Shown: piece by piece, positions 7,089-15,300 of the stretch | How the letters are laid out: each line of letters starts with the position of its first letter | Numbering within the stretch: position 1 is the stretch's first letter | NCBI GenBank assembly: GCA_017303795.1 | Contig: JAFLBR010000020.1 | Location: 1 to 64,000 of the forward strand | From: Cytophagales bacterium | GTDB lineage: Bacteria; Bacteroidota; Bacteroidia; Cytophagales; Cyclobacteriaceae | Direction of reading: 5' to 3' | Length of the DNA stretch: 64,000 nt | Program-made: the position numbers and the translations under genes | The notes under the pieces: model-generated | What the model was told of the DNA's origin: nothing | Database searches by the model: none | What the model saw: the letters and a program-made list of their open reading frames with translations, nothing else

Positions 7089-7715
7089 TTACTTTCTATT
7101 ACCCATAGCTCGGTAGGCAACATAACCCATCCCCGTAAATACCGTACCCATGCACCCTAATAACACCGATAAAAACCATTTCTCCATAAAACTATTTACT
7201 AAAACATTTTCGGGATCATCAGGATCCACCAGAATTTCAATTACTTCACCTACCGCATAGTTTTTGTCAGAAGAGCTGGTTGTGCTGAAATATGTAAAAG
7301 TTTTTCCGTTGAACTCATAGCTGAACACCGGTGAGTAGAGCATGGTTGAACCATTGTCATGGCTGCTGATGTGGCTTCGGTAATCAATCACCTTACCTTT
7401 AACTGGCTGGGCCCGGATTTCAAATTTTTGATTGGCGTAGATAAGGTATGCCGTTATGCTTACCAGAACAATCCCGATACTCATAAATATGGCTCCCACC
7501 AACTTGCCAACATGAATACGGTTAGGTTGAAATTGCTTTTTCAGGTCCTCAACCGGTTGAGAATGTTCAATTTCATATTCAAGTTTTTCGGTAAGGGTAA
7601 GCGCGTGCTCGGCATCAATAGTCAGCACTTGCTGAAAGTATCGGACTGCCTCCAGCTTTTCGCCTGATTCAATTAACTCAATTGCATGTTGTCTTTGCTC
7701 TTGTGAAAGTGTCAT
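7089..7715 (-). CDS. DUF3592 membrane protein
   Basis: This 208-residue protein of unknown function has a TPR-like helical N-terminus (~5-45, A-I-E-L-I-E-S-G-E-K-L-E-A-V-R-Y-F-Q), a first transmembrane helix at ~70-92, an extracytoplasmic beta-rich DUF3592 domain (~98-175, with V-K-G-K-V-I-D-Y-R, Y-S-P-V-F-S-Y-E-F-N-G and the D-P-D-D-P-E-N-V-L-V motif) and a second transmembrane helix near 183-203. Two helices around one domain is the standard DUF3592 layout; the TPR-like extension is less usual. It is separated from the minus-strand genes to its right by a strong terminator and so has its own promoter. Confidence 0.75.
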   Translation of the reverse strand: MTLSQEQRQHAIELIESGEKLEAVRYFQQVLTIDAEHALTLTEKLEYEIEHSQPVEDLKKQFQPNRIHVGKLVGAIFMSIGIVLVSITAYLIYANQKFEIRAQPVKGKVIDYRSHISSHDNGSTMLYSPVFSYEFNGKTFTYFSTTSSSDKNYAVGEVIEILVDPDDPENVLVNSFMEKWFLSVLLGCMGTVFTGMGYVAYRAMGNRK

Positions 7716-7761
7716 AAAGGAAAGATACTAAAACACAGCGTATCGGGTTACTCAGCTTACA

Positions 7762-7796
7762 AAAAAAGAGGTTCCTGAAATCAGGAACCTCTTTTT
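7762..7796 (-). terminator. Strong rho-independent terminator (bidirectional)
   Basis: A 16-base perfect stem (7763-7778 with 7781-7796) around a two-base loop contains GAGGTTCCTGA and its complement, with A-tracts and T-tracts on both flanks. It directly follows the minus-strand gene ending at 7799 and separates that transcript from the DUF3592 gene. Confidence 0.85.
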
Positions 7797-7798
7797 CT

Positions 7799-7990
7799 TC
7801 ACTTTCTCAACAGCACGTTTAAAAAATGTTTTCGCTTTAGTTTGAACTTGGTGTCATCGAAGTAGACAATTTCATTGTTTTCAATTAACCGGATCCGATA
7901 CGTGCGAAGGGCAGCGTCAACCTGATCCAGAATCTCACCTTCTTTACCACTAAGTAGCGTTACCCGATCTCCTTTGTAAATGGAGGCCAT
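7799..7990 (-). CDS. Small 63-residue SH3/KOW-like protein
   Basis: An ATG at 7990, 13 bases beyond the stop of the Asp-rich lipoprotein, opens a 63-residue frame beginning M-A-S-I-Y-K-G-D-R-V-T-L-L-S-G-K-E-G-E-I and ending in a basic tail. The text Y-K-G-D-R-V-x-x-L-x-G-K-E-G-E-I resembles the start of KOW/SH3-like barrels. A longer frame from 8101 exists only because Asp codons of the neighbouring gene read as Met/Thr in this frame, so 7990 is the better start. It shares a transcript with the lipoprotein and ends at the terminator. Function unknown. Confidence 0.5.
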   Translation of the reverse strand: MASIYKGDRVTLLSGKEGEILDQVDAALRTYRIRLIENNEIVYFDDTKFKLKRKHFLNVLLRK

Positions 7991-8003
7991 TGGAATCCGG
8001 AGA

Positions 8004-8747
8004 TTACCCGTTATCATCGTCATCATCGTCATCATCGCTGTCGTCATCGTCAATATCATCGTCATCATCATCATCTTCTCCACCTTTGCAGGAGTCTTCA
8101 AAATTATTTTTAACGATGTTTGCCAAAGCGGTATTGGTAGTATCGTTTATCCGGATAATCCCGTCAGCGCTTACTGTTGCTTTGCTCAGGTCCACTCCAG
8201 TAAATAAAACATCTAGATTAAATAGTACCAGAAAGTTTTTCAAGCTACCCTCCTGAATCTCGAAACCATTATCATCTTCATATTCAAACTCTAAACTGGT
8301 TTTAGAAGAAAACTCTACCGTTACACTGTCGCCCTCTGCTGGCTTGTATTTAAACACGATGAATACGCTATTGCCGTTGGCTAAAGTTTTTCCCAATTCT
8401 ATTTCAAATTCTTCGTAGAATCCAGGCAAGAGTTTACCATTTACAAATTCAGGGTTGCTGGTACCGGCAATCAAATCTACTACATAGCTACCTTCGAACT
8501 CTACTTCATTGCTATCATCAACCAGATCATCATCTTCGGTTGTTTCGAATTCAAATTTCCGTACGCCAATCATAGCTTGTTCAAAACTATAGCCGGTACT
8601 TTGTATCCGCCCAGAGCTATTGATGCGGGAAGAAGTAGTGGTCGCTTTCATTTTAAGTTGTAAACCTTCGGGAGCCAGACTGTTATCATCACAACTCCAG
8701 AATACCAACACAGTCAACATCAGACTTACAATCAATTTAGTTTTCAT
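8004..8747 (-). CDS. Lipoprotein (DUF4382-like) with poly-Asp C-terminal tail
   Basis: This is a 247-residue lipoprotein: hydrophobic signal and lipobox V-F-W-S-C (Cys 19), then an Ala/Thr/Ser-rich linker and a beta-rich domain reminiscent of DUF4382 (R-K-F-E-F-E-T-T-E, L-P-G-F-Y-E-E-F-E-I-E-L, V-D-L-S-K-A-T). The last ~30 residues are almost all Asp, encoded by GAT/GAC runs around 8010-8085. Such a tail would bind divalent cations or basic surfaces. It is grouped with a second acidic lipoprotein 28 bases upstream and a sigma/FecR/receptor operon running the other way. The tail tract is simple-sequence DNA and may vary in length between strains. Confidence 0.65.
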   Translation of the reverse strand: MKTKLIVSLMLTVLVFWSCDDNSLAPEGLQLKMKATTTSSRINSSGRIQSTGYSFEQAMIGVRKFEFETTEDDDLVDDSNEVEFEGSYVVDLIAGTSNPEFVNGKLLPGFYEEFEIELGKTLANGNSVFIVFKYKPAEGDSVTVEFSSKTSLEFEYEDDNGFEIQEGSLKNFLVLFNLDVLFTGVDLSKATVSADGIIRINDTTNTALANIVKNNFEDSCKGGEDDDDDDDIDDDDSDDDDDDDDNG

Positions 8748-8775
8748 AATAAATAGTTAGGTGTTTAATTAAGTT

Positions 8776-9819
8776 TTAAAGTTTTCTAAAAATCAAAGTT
8801 TTGCTTTCATCGTCATCATCTTCCGGTTTTGAGAGTTTGATTTGCATAGCGGTAATTTCAATTACATCCCAGTCTTCACTTATGGCATGCAATACCTCTT
8901 CTCCGGTTATTGAAATTTCGAGTTCCAGTTCGTCATCGTCTGATTCAATTTCCCAATCGCCCAGATAATTGCTGGAATTTTTTACGATCAATAGCTCTTT
9001 ATCTTCTTGAAACGTAAAGGTGTACCCTTGCAATTCGGCTGTACGATCGGTTTCATCCATGAACAAGGTTACCGTCCAGATTCCGGTTGTTAACAAAGTA
9101 CCAAGATTATCCTCGCTCAGATCATCATCGTTGTAATCATTATCGTCATCTTCATCGCAGTCGTCCTTACTTTCGTCAATTATATCTTCTAGTTCATCAA
9201 AATCAGTTACCATAATTTCAACACCGGTGGATAATACCACCGTAACCGGAAACACAAGTCCTGCAAATTCATCGTCTTCCAATTGGTTCAGGAAGTTGTA
9301 CAAGGCTTTGTCATCCAGAATGGTTACCGTAGCTGCCACTTGATTGTTGGCATCGTACGTGGTAAACTTTAAAGGATATTTAAAGTCGATGCACTCAATA
9401 TCATCATCCTCGCATTGATCGATCAGATCATCCAGCTCATCTTCATCTTGTACCGTGATAACCGAATGATCGGCCAACACTACACGAATCGGAAAAACGA
9501 AATCTACATCATCATCACCTGAGTCATCAAATAAGTCTTCAATATCTTTCAGGTCATCCAGATTGTTTAGGGTAATCGTTTGTCCATTTGTTTCAATGGT
9601 TACGGGAAACACCAACGTAATGCAACTGGCCTTGTCCAGAATATTATCGACCGACCCATCTTGTTTGGCTACCCGAAAAAGAAGGTTGGCTATCGCATCA
9701 GTTTTGGTAATGGTGGTACCATCCGGAGGTAGTGAAATAACCAATTCCTCCTGCTGGCAGGCGGTGAGCAGCGCAAGGCCCATCATAATCACCAGTACCC
9801 ATTTAATCAGAAGTTTCAT
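8776..9819 (-). CDS. Acidic lipoprotein with four internal ~40-residue repeats
   Basis: This 347-residue lipoprotein has the lipobox L-L-T-A-C (Cys 21). Four related units can be seen between ~65 and 225, each with an F-P-V/I-x-V strand, a second strand ending in I-T-V or an equivalent, then an Asp/Glu-rich helix such as D-E-D-E-L-D-D-L-I-D. A low-complexity Asp stretch (~D-D-C-D-E-D-D-D-N-D) separates them from a C-terminal lipocalin-like region (~240-347, G-I-W-T-V-T-L-F ... Y-T-F-T-F-Q-E-D). No named function is recognised. The extreme acidity and position opposite the sigma/receptor operon suggest cation binding at the cell surface; this is inference. It is probably the first gene of the minus-strand transcript. 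Confidence 0.65.
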   Translation of the reverse strand: MKLLIKWVLVIMMGLALLTACQQEELVISLPPDGTTITKTDAIANLLFRVAKQDGSVDNILDKASCITLVFPVTIETNGQTITLNNLDDLKDIEDLFDDSGDDDVDFVFPIRVVLADHSVITVQDEDELDDLIDQCEDDDIECIDFKYPLKFTTYDANNQVAATVTILDDKALYNFLNQLEDDEFAGLVFPVTVVLSTGVEIMVTDFDELEDIIDESKDDCDEDDDNDYNDDDLSEDNLGTLLTTGIWTVTLFMDETDRTAELQGYTFTFQEDKELLIVKNSSNYLGDWEIESDDDELELEISITGEEVLHAISEDWDVIEITAMQIKLSKPEDDDDESKTLIFRKL

Positions 9820-9908
9820 GGTTTCAATAGTTAGCCATTTTCTGTGTTACATGCATAAAACAGGTGAGTTCCCGAAACTCCTACCCAGCCTCACAAAAAG
9901 TTTTGAAA

Positions 9909-9940
9909 TGGTACGTACCACAACATTAATGTGGCCCCAC
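9909..9940. promoter_or_regulatory. Palindromes in the divergent lipoprotein/sigma intergenic region
   Basis: TGGTACGTACCA (9909-9920) is a perfect 12-base palindrome, and CCAC/GTGG arms (9918-9921 and 9931-9934) overlap its right end. They sit 90 bases from the lipoprotein start and about 55 from the sigma factor start, a natural place for an operator shared by both divergent transcripts. Confidence 0.35.
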
Positions 9941-9992
9941 CTGTTTTTTAGTTTGGTAATTCTGATTTACTTGAACAATCGCACGACACGGC

Positions 9993-10502
9993 ATGGAAGA
10001 ATCGCAGCACATTTGTGAGGAGAGTTTGTTCCGAAGGGTATTTCAGGCGCATTCCAAAGACCTTTATAATTTTCTGTATTATAAATACGGAGCCGATAAT
10101 CATCCGGAAGATCTGATGCAGGAGGCTTTCGCCAAATTGTGGGATAACTGTAAGCGAGTTTCGGCCGACAAGGCGCGGGCATTTTTATTTACGGTAGCAA
10201 ATAACCAGATGCTCAATGAGTTGGCGCGAAAAAAAACCGTCCTGAATTATCAGAAAGAGGAACAAATAACGCTTACCAACCAATCGCCACATTATATATT
10301 AGAGGAGAATGAATATATGAACCGCCTGCAAAAGGCTATTGAAGAATTGAGCGAAGAACAGCGGGTAGCTTTTTTATTAAACCGTGTAGAGGGAAAGAAA
10401 CATCGGGAGATTGCCGAGATTCTGGGCATTTCACAAAAGGCAGTAGAAAAGCGGATTTACAAAGCATTGGAAAACCTACAGCAGAAACTTGGAATAATTT
10501 AG
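9993..10502 (+). CDS. ECF-type RNA polymerase sigma factor (FecI-like)
   Basis: This 169-residue sigma-70 family factor has region 2 at about residues 10-80 (L-Y-N-F-L-Y-Y-K-Y-G ... P-E-D-L-M-Q-E-A-F-A-K-L-W) and region 4 at ~115-165 (L-S-E-E-Q-R-V-A-F-L-L-N-R-V-E-G-K-K-H-R-E-I-A-E-I-L-G-I-S). There is no region 3, as in all ECF factors. The next two genes encode a FecR-type anti-sigma factor and a TonB-dependent receptor with an STN domain, the classic cell-surface signalling trio. It should transcribe this operon and perhaps the acidic lipoprotein genes when the receptor is occupied. Confidence 0.9.
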   Translation: MEESQHICEESLFRRVFQAHSKDLYNFLYYKYGADNHPEDLMQEAFAKLWDNCKRVSADKARAFLFTVANNQMLNELARKKTVLNYQKEEQITLTNQSPHYILEENEYMNRLQKAIEELSEEQRVAFLLNRVEGKKHREIAEILGISQKAVEKRIYKALENLQQKLGII

Positions 10503-10558
10503 TCTGGCAGGGTAGGAGATTTTATCGTTAACCTGTTTTATTAACAGTTAAAGGGTTT

Positions 10559-11470
10559 ATGCAAGACCGTGAATACATAGAAAAGTGGTTGTCGGGTTCG
10601 CTTAACGCAGACGAGAAAGTTGCGTTTGAAGAGACTGCAACCTTTCGTGGCCTGCAAAGAATGGATAATGCCCTGCAGCGGTTCAAGCCTTTACCGTTGG
10701 ATGAACAAGAAGTATTCAATAAAATCAAATCACGCAGAGAAAAGGCGGCTAAGGTAGTTTCCATCAACTGGCCATTGGTTTGGCGTATTGCTGCTATCTT
10801 GATTATAGGTGTTGGTGCTTCGTATTATTTTCTGCAACCCACACAAGCAGATCTGCCGGTAACGTATCAGGCAGCAGTTGGCCAAATGGTTGACGTAACA
10901 TTGCCTGACAAGTCGCGCGTTACCTTAAATGCAGGCTCCAGTATTTCTTATTCGAAAAGTGAGTGGAAGGATAACCGAGTAGTTAACCTTACCGGTGAAG
11001 CTTTTTTTGAAGTTGAAAAGGGCGAGCGGTTTCAGGTTGTAACACAATCAGGAACAGTTACGGTGTTAGGCACACAATTCAATGTGAAAGACAGAAAAGA
11101 CTTTTTTGAAGTAAGTTGTTATGAAGGTAAAGTGGAAGTAAAAACTACCGGAAGCCCGTTACAACTTGTGGCTAATCAGGCCTATCGGGAAATACAAAAA
11201 CAACCTGTTCCCATTACGCTTTCAGGCACCCAACCCTCGTGGAAGCAACTGGAAACTTCGTTTACGAGTGTGCCTTACAGCGAGGTGTTGCATGAACTCG
11301 AACGCCAGTATGATGTGCGCATTCAGGTTATCGATATTGATACCACCCAATTATTTACGGGTCGCTTTCCAAACCACGATCTGGAAACTGCGCTAAAGTC
11401 TGTTACTTTGCCTTTGAACTTGCACTATCAGACCACCGGCAAAGAAATCAGGTTTATGCATGCAGAGTAA
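10559..11470 (+). CDS. FecR-family anti-sigma regulator
   Basis: This 303-residue inner-membrane protein holds the ECF sigma factor and passes the receptor signal to it. A cytoplasmic sigma-binding N-terminus (~1-70, Y-I-E-K-W-L-S-G-S-L-N-A-D-E) precedes one transmembrane helix (~75-92). The periplasmic FecR domain (~105-205) has the signatures V-T-L-P-D-K-S-R-V-T-L-N-A-G-S, L-T-G-E-A-F-F-E-V and V-L-G-T-Q-F-N-V, and a DUF4974-like domain forms the C-terminus (~225-300). It starts 56 bases after the sigma gene and overlaps the receptor gene by 11 bases, so the three genes form one operon. Confidence 0.92.
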   Translation: MQDREYIEKWLSGSLNADEKVAFEETATFRGLQRMDNALQRFKPLPLDEQEVFNKIKSRREKAAKVVSINWPLVWRIAAILIIGVGASYYFLQPTQADLPVTYQAAVGQMVDVTLPDKSRVTLNAGSSISYSKSEWKDNRVVNLTGEAFFEVEKGERFQVVTQSGTVTVLGTQFNVKDRKDFFEVSCYEGKVEVKTTGSPLQLVANQAYREIQKQPVPITLSGTQPSWKQLETSFTSVPYSEVLHELERQYDVRIQVIDIDTTQLFTGRFPNHDLETALKSVTLPLNLHYQTTGKEIRFMHAE

Positions 11471-13961
11471 TAGGTTTATCTGCCTTGTATTTTTGGTATC
11501 CATCATCGGCATGCCGCTGCAGGCCCAGCAAGTGAAACGTGAACCTTTGCGTTTTGTATTACAAAAACTGCAGCATCAGTTTAAGGTTGTATTTACGTTT
11601 GCCGATGACTGGATAGCAGGAGTTGAGGTAGAGATGCCAGCATCAAAAAATTCCCTGCAGGCCACGCTTACCCATCTAAGCAAGCAAACAAACCTGACAT
11701 TTCAGATACTGGACTCGCGGTATATTGTAATCAGTAAGTCTTTCATAAAAGTTAACGATTCACTTTGCGCCACCGTGCACTCAGCCGAAACAGGTGAACC
11801 CTTGCCAGGCGCTACCGTACAACTCAACCAGGCCTTCACGACCACTAATCCTTCTGGCTATTTTCAACTTAGCACTTCATCCGGACAACTTGTTATTCGA
11901 ATGCTGGGCTTTGAACCCTTGCTCCTTTCATCTGATTCAATTCAGGGAGATTGTGCTTCGTTATTCCTGAAGCCTGACTTCACCATGCTGAATGAAGTTA
12001 CCGTAACGGATGTGATTGCATCAGGAATTGAAGAACGGGCTGATGGTACCATTACATTACGCCCGGAGATATTGGGTATTTTACCCGGGCATCCACAACC
12101 CGATGCGTTACAAACTTTACAATATCTTCCCGGAGTAAAAAGTATTGCCGAGGCCTCCGCAGATTTAAATATTCGTGGGGGAACAAATGATCAAAACCTG
12201 GTATTGCTGGATGGAATCCGGGTTTATCAAACCGGTCATTTTTTTGGATTGATCTCCGGTCTTAACCCACATGTTATTTCAAAAGTAAGTTTGATTAAGA
12301 ATGGCACCAGTGCTTATTATGGTGAGGGTGCATCGGGTACTATTATTATTCAGGCCGAAGATCAGGTTAATCGTAAACTAAGTGGCAGTGCCGGAGCGAA
12401 TCTTTTATATACAGATGCAAATGTTCACGTGCCGTTGACTAAAAAGTTATCAATTCAGTTGGCGGCTCGCAGATCACTTCCTTCCGTGTGGCAAACGCCC
12501 ACCTATAAACAATATTTTAAACGCGCTTTTAGTTATACCGAAGTAGCAAACCCTTCCAATACAATAGCACAAAGCCAGGATTTTAATTTTTTCGATACGC
12601 ATGTAAAGTTGCTCTACGATGCAACACCGCGCGATAAGGTAAGGGCAACTTTTTTTAATGTTACCAACCTGCTGGAATATGAAGAACGGGCACAGGGTAT
12701 AACACCGGATCAACGGAAAAGTACGCTCAGGCAGAATAGTTATGGAAGTAGCCTTACGCACACACGGCTATGGACTGATAAAATCAAAACAAACCTGGAG
12801 GGATTTATTTCGGGGTATTCACTGGATGCTGTTAATCAAAACACATTGGCTAATCAACAACTTACGCAGGGCAACCAGATTTTGGATGCAGGTATGAGAT
12901 TATCGGCATTTTGGAATGTCCATCCACAGCTTCTGGTTACAACGGGGTATCAGTTTTTTGAAAGTGGCATTACCAATTCCGATGCAATCAATAATCCAGT
13001 ATTTAGCAGATTGAGTAAGGAAGTTAATCGTACCCATGCAGTTTTTGCGGAGGCAACATTCTACGATAAGCAGGAACGCACTCAGGTTAGATTTGGTTTG
13101 CGAGCCAACCACTATTCTAAACCCAACACCTTTCGGGCCGAGCCCCGCCTGATACTCAATAGAAAGATAGGAAAGTATTTTTCAGCCGAAGTACAGGGCG
13201 AGATAAAGACTCAAACCAGTGTACAGGTTATAGATCTTCAAAACGATTTCTTAGGGGTGGAAAAGAGACGCTGGTTGCTTTCCAATGGTACTGATGTACC
13301 CATATTGCACAGTAGGCAAGTTTCAACAGGGTTAAATTTTAATAAAGGCAAATGGCTGGTGAGTGCCGATTTATTTTATAAAAATGTAGATGGCGTAATT
13401 ACCTCTAGTCAGGGTTTTCAAAACCAGTTTCAAAACGTGCGCACAATGGGCAACTATTATACACAGGGTGTGGATATCCTTACAAATTATAAGCACTCAA
13501 AATTTAACTCTTGGCTCAGTTATTCTGTTTCGCAAAGTGTTTACAAATTTTCTGATCTTATTCCACCTTCATTTCTAAACAACCTGGATATTCGCCACAG
13601 TTTGAATGGCGGAGTTGGCTATAGAGTAAATCAATTGGAATTATCGTGTGGTGCCAACTGGCATTCTGGCCGACCCACAACGCTTGTTCTTGAAAATGAA
13701 GTAATTTCAGGAGTAATCAATTACGATTCACCTAATGCAGTAAGTCTGAAAAACTACTTTCGAGTAGATGTATCAGCGAGTTGGTATTTTTATTTAGGAA
13801 AATCCATCAACAGCCACGCAGGAGTTTCGTTATGGAATGTATTGGATAGAAAAAACATTCTCAGTCAGCATTATCAGCTTATTGAGTTTTCGCAATTAAG
13901 TACAATACAACAGCCAGGATTGGGTTTTACACCTAACCTGTTTCTAAGAGTGAACTTTTAG
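11460..13961 (+). CDS. TonB-dependent outer-membrane receptor with STN signalling domain
   Basis: This 833-residue receptor has a signal peptide (~1-22, ending L-Q-A-Q-Q), an STN domain (~25-95, F-V-L-Q-K-L-Q-H-Q-F-K-V-V), a carboxypeptidase regulatory-like domain (~105-180, G-E-P-L-P-G-A-T-V), a plug domain (~200-300, L-N-I-R-G-G-T-N-D-Q-N-L-V-L-L-D-G-I) and a beta-barrel to the end in V-N-F. The STN domain is the part that signals to FecR. At 833 residues it is shorter than SusC-type receptors, and no susD gene follows, so glycan uptake is unlikely. A metal chelate or similar ligand fits the acidic neighbours better but is unproven. Confidence 0.88.
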   Translation: MQSNRFICLVFLVSIIGMPLQAQQVKREPLRFVLQKLQHQFKVVFTFADDWIAGVEVEMPASKNSLQATLTHLSKQTNLTFQILDSRYIVISKSFIKVNDSLCATVHSAETGEPLPGATVQLNQAFTTTNPSGYFQLSTSSGQLVIRMLGFEPLLLSSDSIQGDCASLFLKPDFTMLNEVTVTDVIASGIEERADGTITLRPEILGILPGHPQPDALQTLQYLPGVKSIAEASADLNIRGGTNDQNLVLLDGIRVYQTGHFFGLISGLNPHVISKVSLIKNGTSAYYGEGASGTIIIQAEDQVNRKLSGSAGANLLYTDANVHVPLTKKLSIQLAARRSLPSVWQTPTYKQYFKRAFSYTEVANPSNTIAQSQDFNFFDTHVKLLYDATPRDKVRATFFNVTNLLEYEERAQGITPDQRKSTLRQNSYGSSLTHTRLWTDKIKTNLEGFISGYSLDAVNQNTLANQQLTQGNQILDAGMRLSAFWNVHPQLLVTTGYQFFESGITNSDAINNPVFSRLSKEVNRTHAVFAEATFYDKQERTQVRFGLRANHYSKPNTFRAEPRLILNRKIGKYFSAEVQGEIKTQTSVQVIDLQNDFLGVEKRRWLLSNGTDVPILHSRQVSTGLNFNKGKWLVSADLFYKNVDGVITSSQGFQNQFQNVRTMGNYYTQGVDILTNYKHSKFNSWLSYSVSQSVYKFSDLIPPSFLNNLDIRHSLNGGVGYRVNQLELSCGANWHSGRPTTLVLENEVISGVINYDSPNAVSLKNYFRVDVSASWYFYLGKSINSHAGVSLWNVLDRKNILSQHYQLIEFSQLSTIQQPGLGFTPNLFLRVNF

Positions 13962-14037
13962 ATGAGAGAAGAACTATTGAATCCAAAATTCTTCTTAATT
14001 TAGAAACATAGGGTAAACTCACTTTGAACAAAGTAAC

Positions 14038-14235
14038 ATGACCGAACGCGATCTTAGAAAACTGGAAGCTACCATTCGTTTAAAGATGGAAGACATCAAA
14101 ACTCAAAAAGTAAGTTTGAAAGACTCCGGCATTGGCGGATTAATGAATACCCTTAAAAAAGTAGATGAAGCCTCGTACGATAAAATCATGCCTGCCTATA
14201 AAGAGATGGTGGCAAAGTTTAACATTTTTAAATAG
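14038..14235 (+). CDS. Small charged protein of unknown function (65 aa)
   Basis: The frame begins M-T-E-R-D-L-R-K-L-E-A-T-I-R-L-K and is mostly helical and charged, with no signal peptide or membrane segment. It starts 76 bases after the receptor stop. I do not recognise a family. A clean ATG and same-strand position support a real gene; length and lack of motifs leave doubt. The following SRPBCC protein is 70 bases downstream and could share its transcript. Confidence 0.5.
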   Translation: MTERDLRKLEATIRLKMEDIKTQKVSLKDSGIGGLMNTLKKVDEASYDKIMPAYKEMVAKFNIFK

Positions 14236-14305
14236 AGCGGTTGTTTAAAAGTAGTATTTGCAAATAACGAGTCGAAATCCATAACTTCACGTAAACCCCG
14301 AAGTT

Positions 14306-15229
14306 ATGCCAGCCTTTCACGTAGAAAAATCCATTGAAATTAAAGCTGCCCCCGATGTGGTGTACACCTTTTTGAGTGACTTTAACAACTGGCGTATGTG
14401 GTCGCCCTGGCTAATTCTTGAGCCGGAAGCTAAAGTAACCGTTGCCCCCGGAGGCAAACATTATGCGTGGGAAGGAAAACGTACCGGCAGTGGCGAAATG
14501 AAAATCGAAAAAGAAAATCCACCTCAGCGATTAGATACAACCGTTACATTTTTAAAACCGTGGAAGTCCACCTCTTCTACCTGGTTTGACATAAAGCCAG
14601 TTGCATCGGGTACACACCTTACGTGGTACATGGATAGCAGCCTGCCATTCTTTTTGTTCTTCATGAAAAAAATGATGACGGCTTACATTGGCATGGATTA
14701 CACCCGTGGACTTAACATGTTAAAAGATTATCTCGAAACCGGAGCGGTGCCTTCACAACTCAACTTCAAAAACATTACTGACTATGCGGGCTGTACTTAT
14801 ATTGGATTCAGAACTTCGTGCAGCATGGATACTGTAGGCGAAAAGATGAAAGCAGATTTTGGTAAACTTTTCACTTTCACAAAAGATAAACCCGATCTGT
14901 TAAGCGGAATTCCGTTTTCGATTTACCATAAGTGGGATGTAGTAAAAAATAAAGTTGAATACACAGCCGCGTTTCCGGTTAAAACTGTGCCGGCTAACTT
15001 ATCAGCAGGTGCGGTAACGGGAAGTATTCCCGCAGTAAAAGTGAATACCATTGCCCACACCGGAACCTACAAACACTTGGGTAATGCATGGAGTGCGCAG
15101 TATAACATGCAACAAGCAAAGGTATTTAAGTGGAAAAAGGGGATTGATCCTTTCGAAACGTACTTAACTATGCCGGGTGCAGTGCCCGAAAACGAGCAGG
15201 TTACGGAGGTTCATTTTCCGGTCGCATAA
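14306..15229 (+). CDS. SRPBCC ligand-binding domain fused to GyrI-like effector-binding domain
   Basis: This 307-residue cytoplasmic protein joins two ligand-binding folds. Residues ~1-148 are a START/SRPBCC polyketide-cyclase-like domain (S-I-E-I-K-A-A-P-D-V-V-Y-T-F-L-S-D-F-N-N-W ... W-E-G-K-R-T-G-S-G-E-M). Residues ~155-305 resemble the GyrI/AraC effector-binding fold (Y-I-G-F-R-T-S-C-S, V-N-T-I-A-H-T-G-T-Y-K-H-L, final acidic strand T-E-V-H-F-P-V). This combination is known among small-molecule-binding proteins of Bacteroidota, without an assigned ligand. There is no DNA-binding domain, so it is not itself a regulator. Confidence 0.75.
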   Translation: MPAFHVEKSIEIKAAPDVVYTFLSDFNNWRMWSPWLILEPEAKVTVAPGGKHYAWEGKRTGSGEMKIEKENPPQRLDTTVTFLKPWKSTSSTWFDIKPVASGTHLTWYMDSSLPFFLFFMKKMMTAYIGMDYTRGLNMLKDYLETGAVPSQLNFKNITDYAGCTYIGFRTSCSMDTVGEKMKADFGKLFTFTKDKPDLLSGIPFSIYHKWDVVKNKVEYTAAFPVKTVPANLSAGAVTGSIPAVKVNTIAHTGTYKHLGNAWSAQYNMQQAKVFKWKKGIDPFETYLTMPGAVPENEQVTEVHFPVA

Positions 15230-15300
15230 TTTTTTTATTCTGAGGCGAGGCTGTAACCTTTCCTTTCGGGAGTAGTATTAGGAAGATAAATCCCATTACT

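Noticed and set aside
7980-8256. Ser-rich and hydrophobic frames opposite the poly-Asp tract
   Set aside because: Shadow translations of the GAT/GAC repeat on the other strand.
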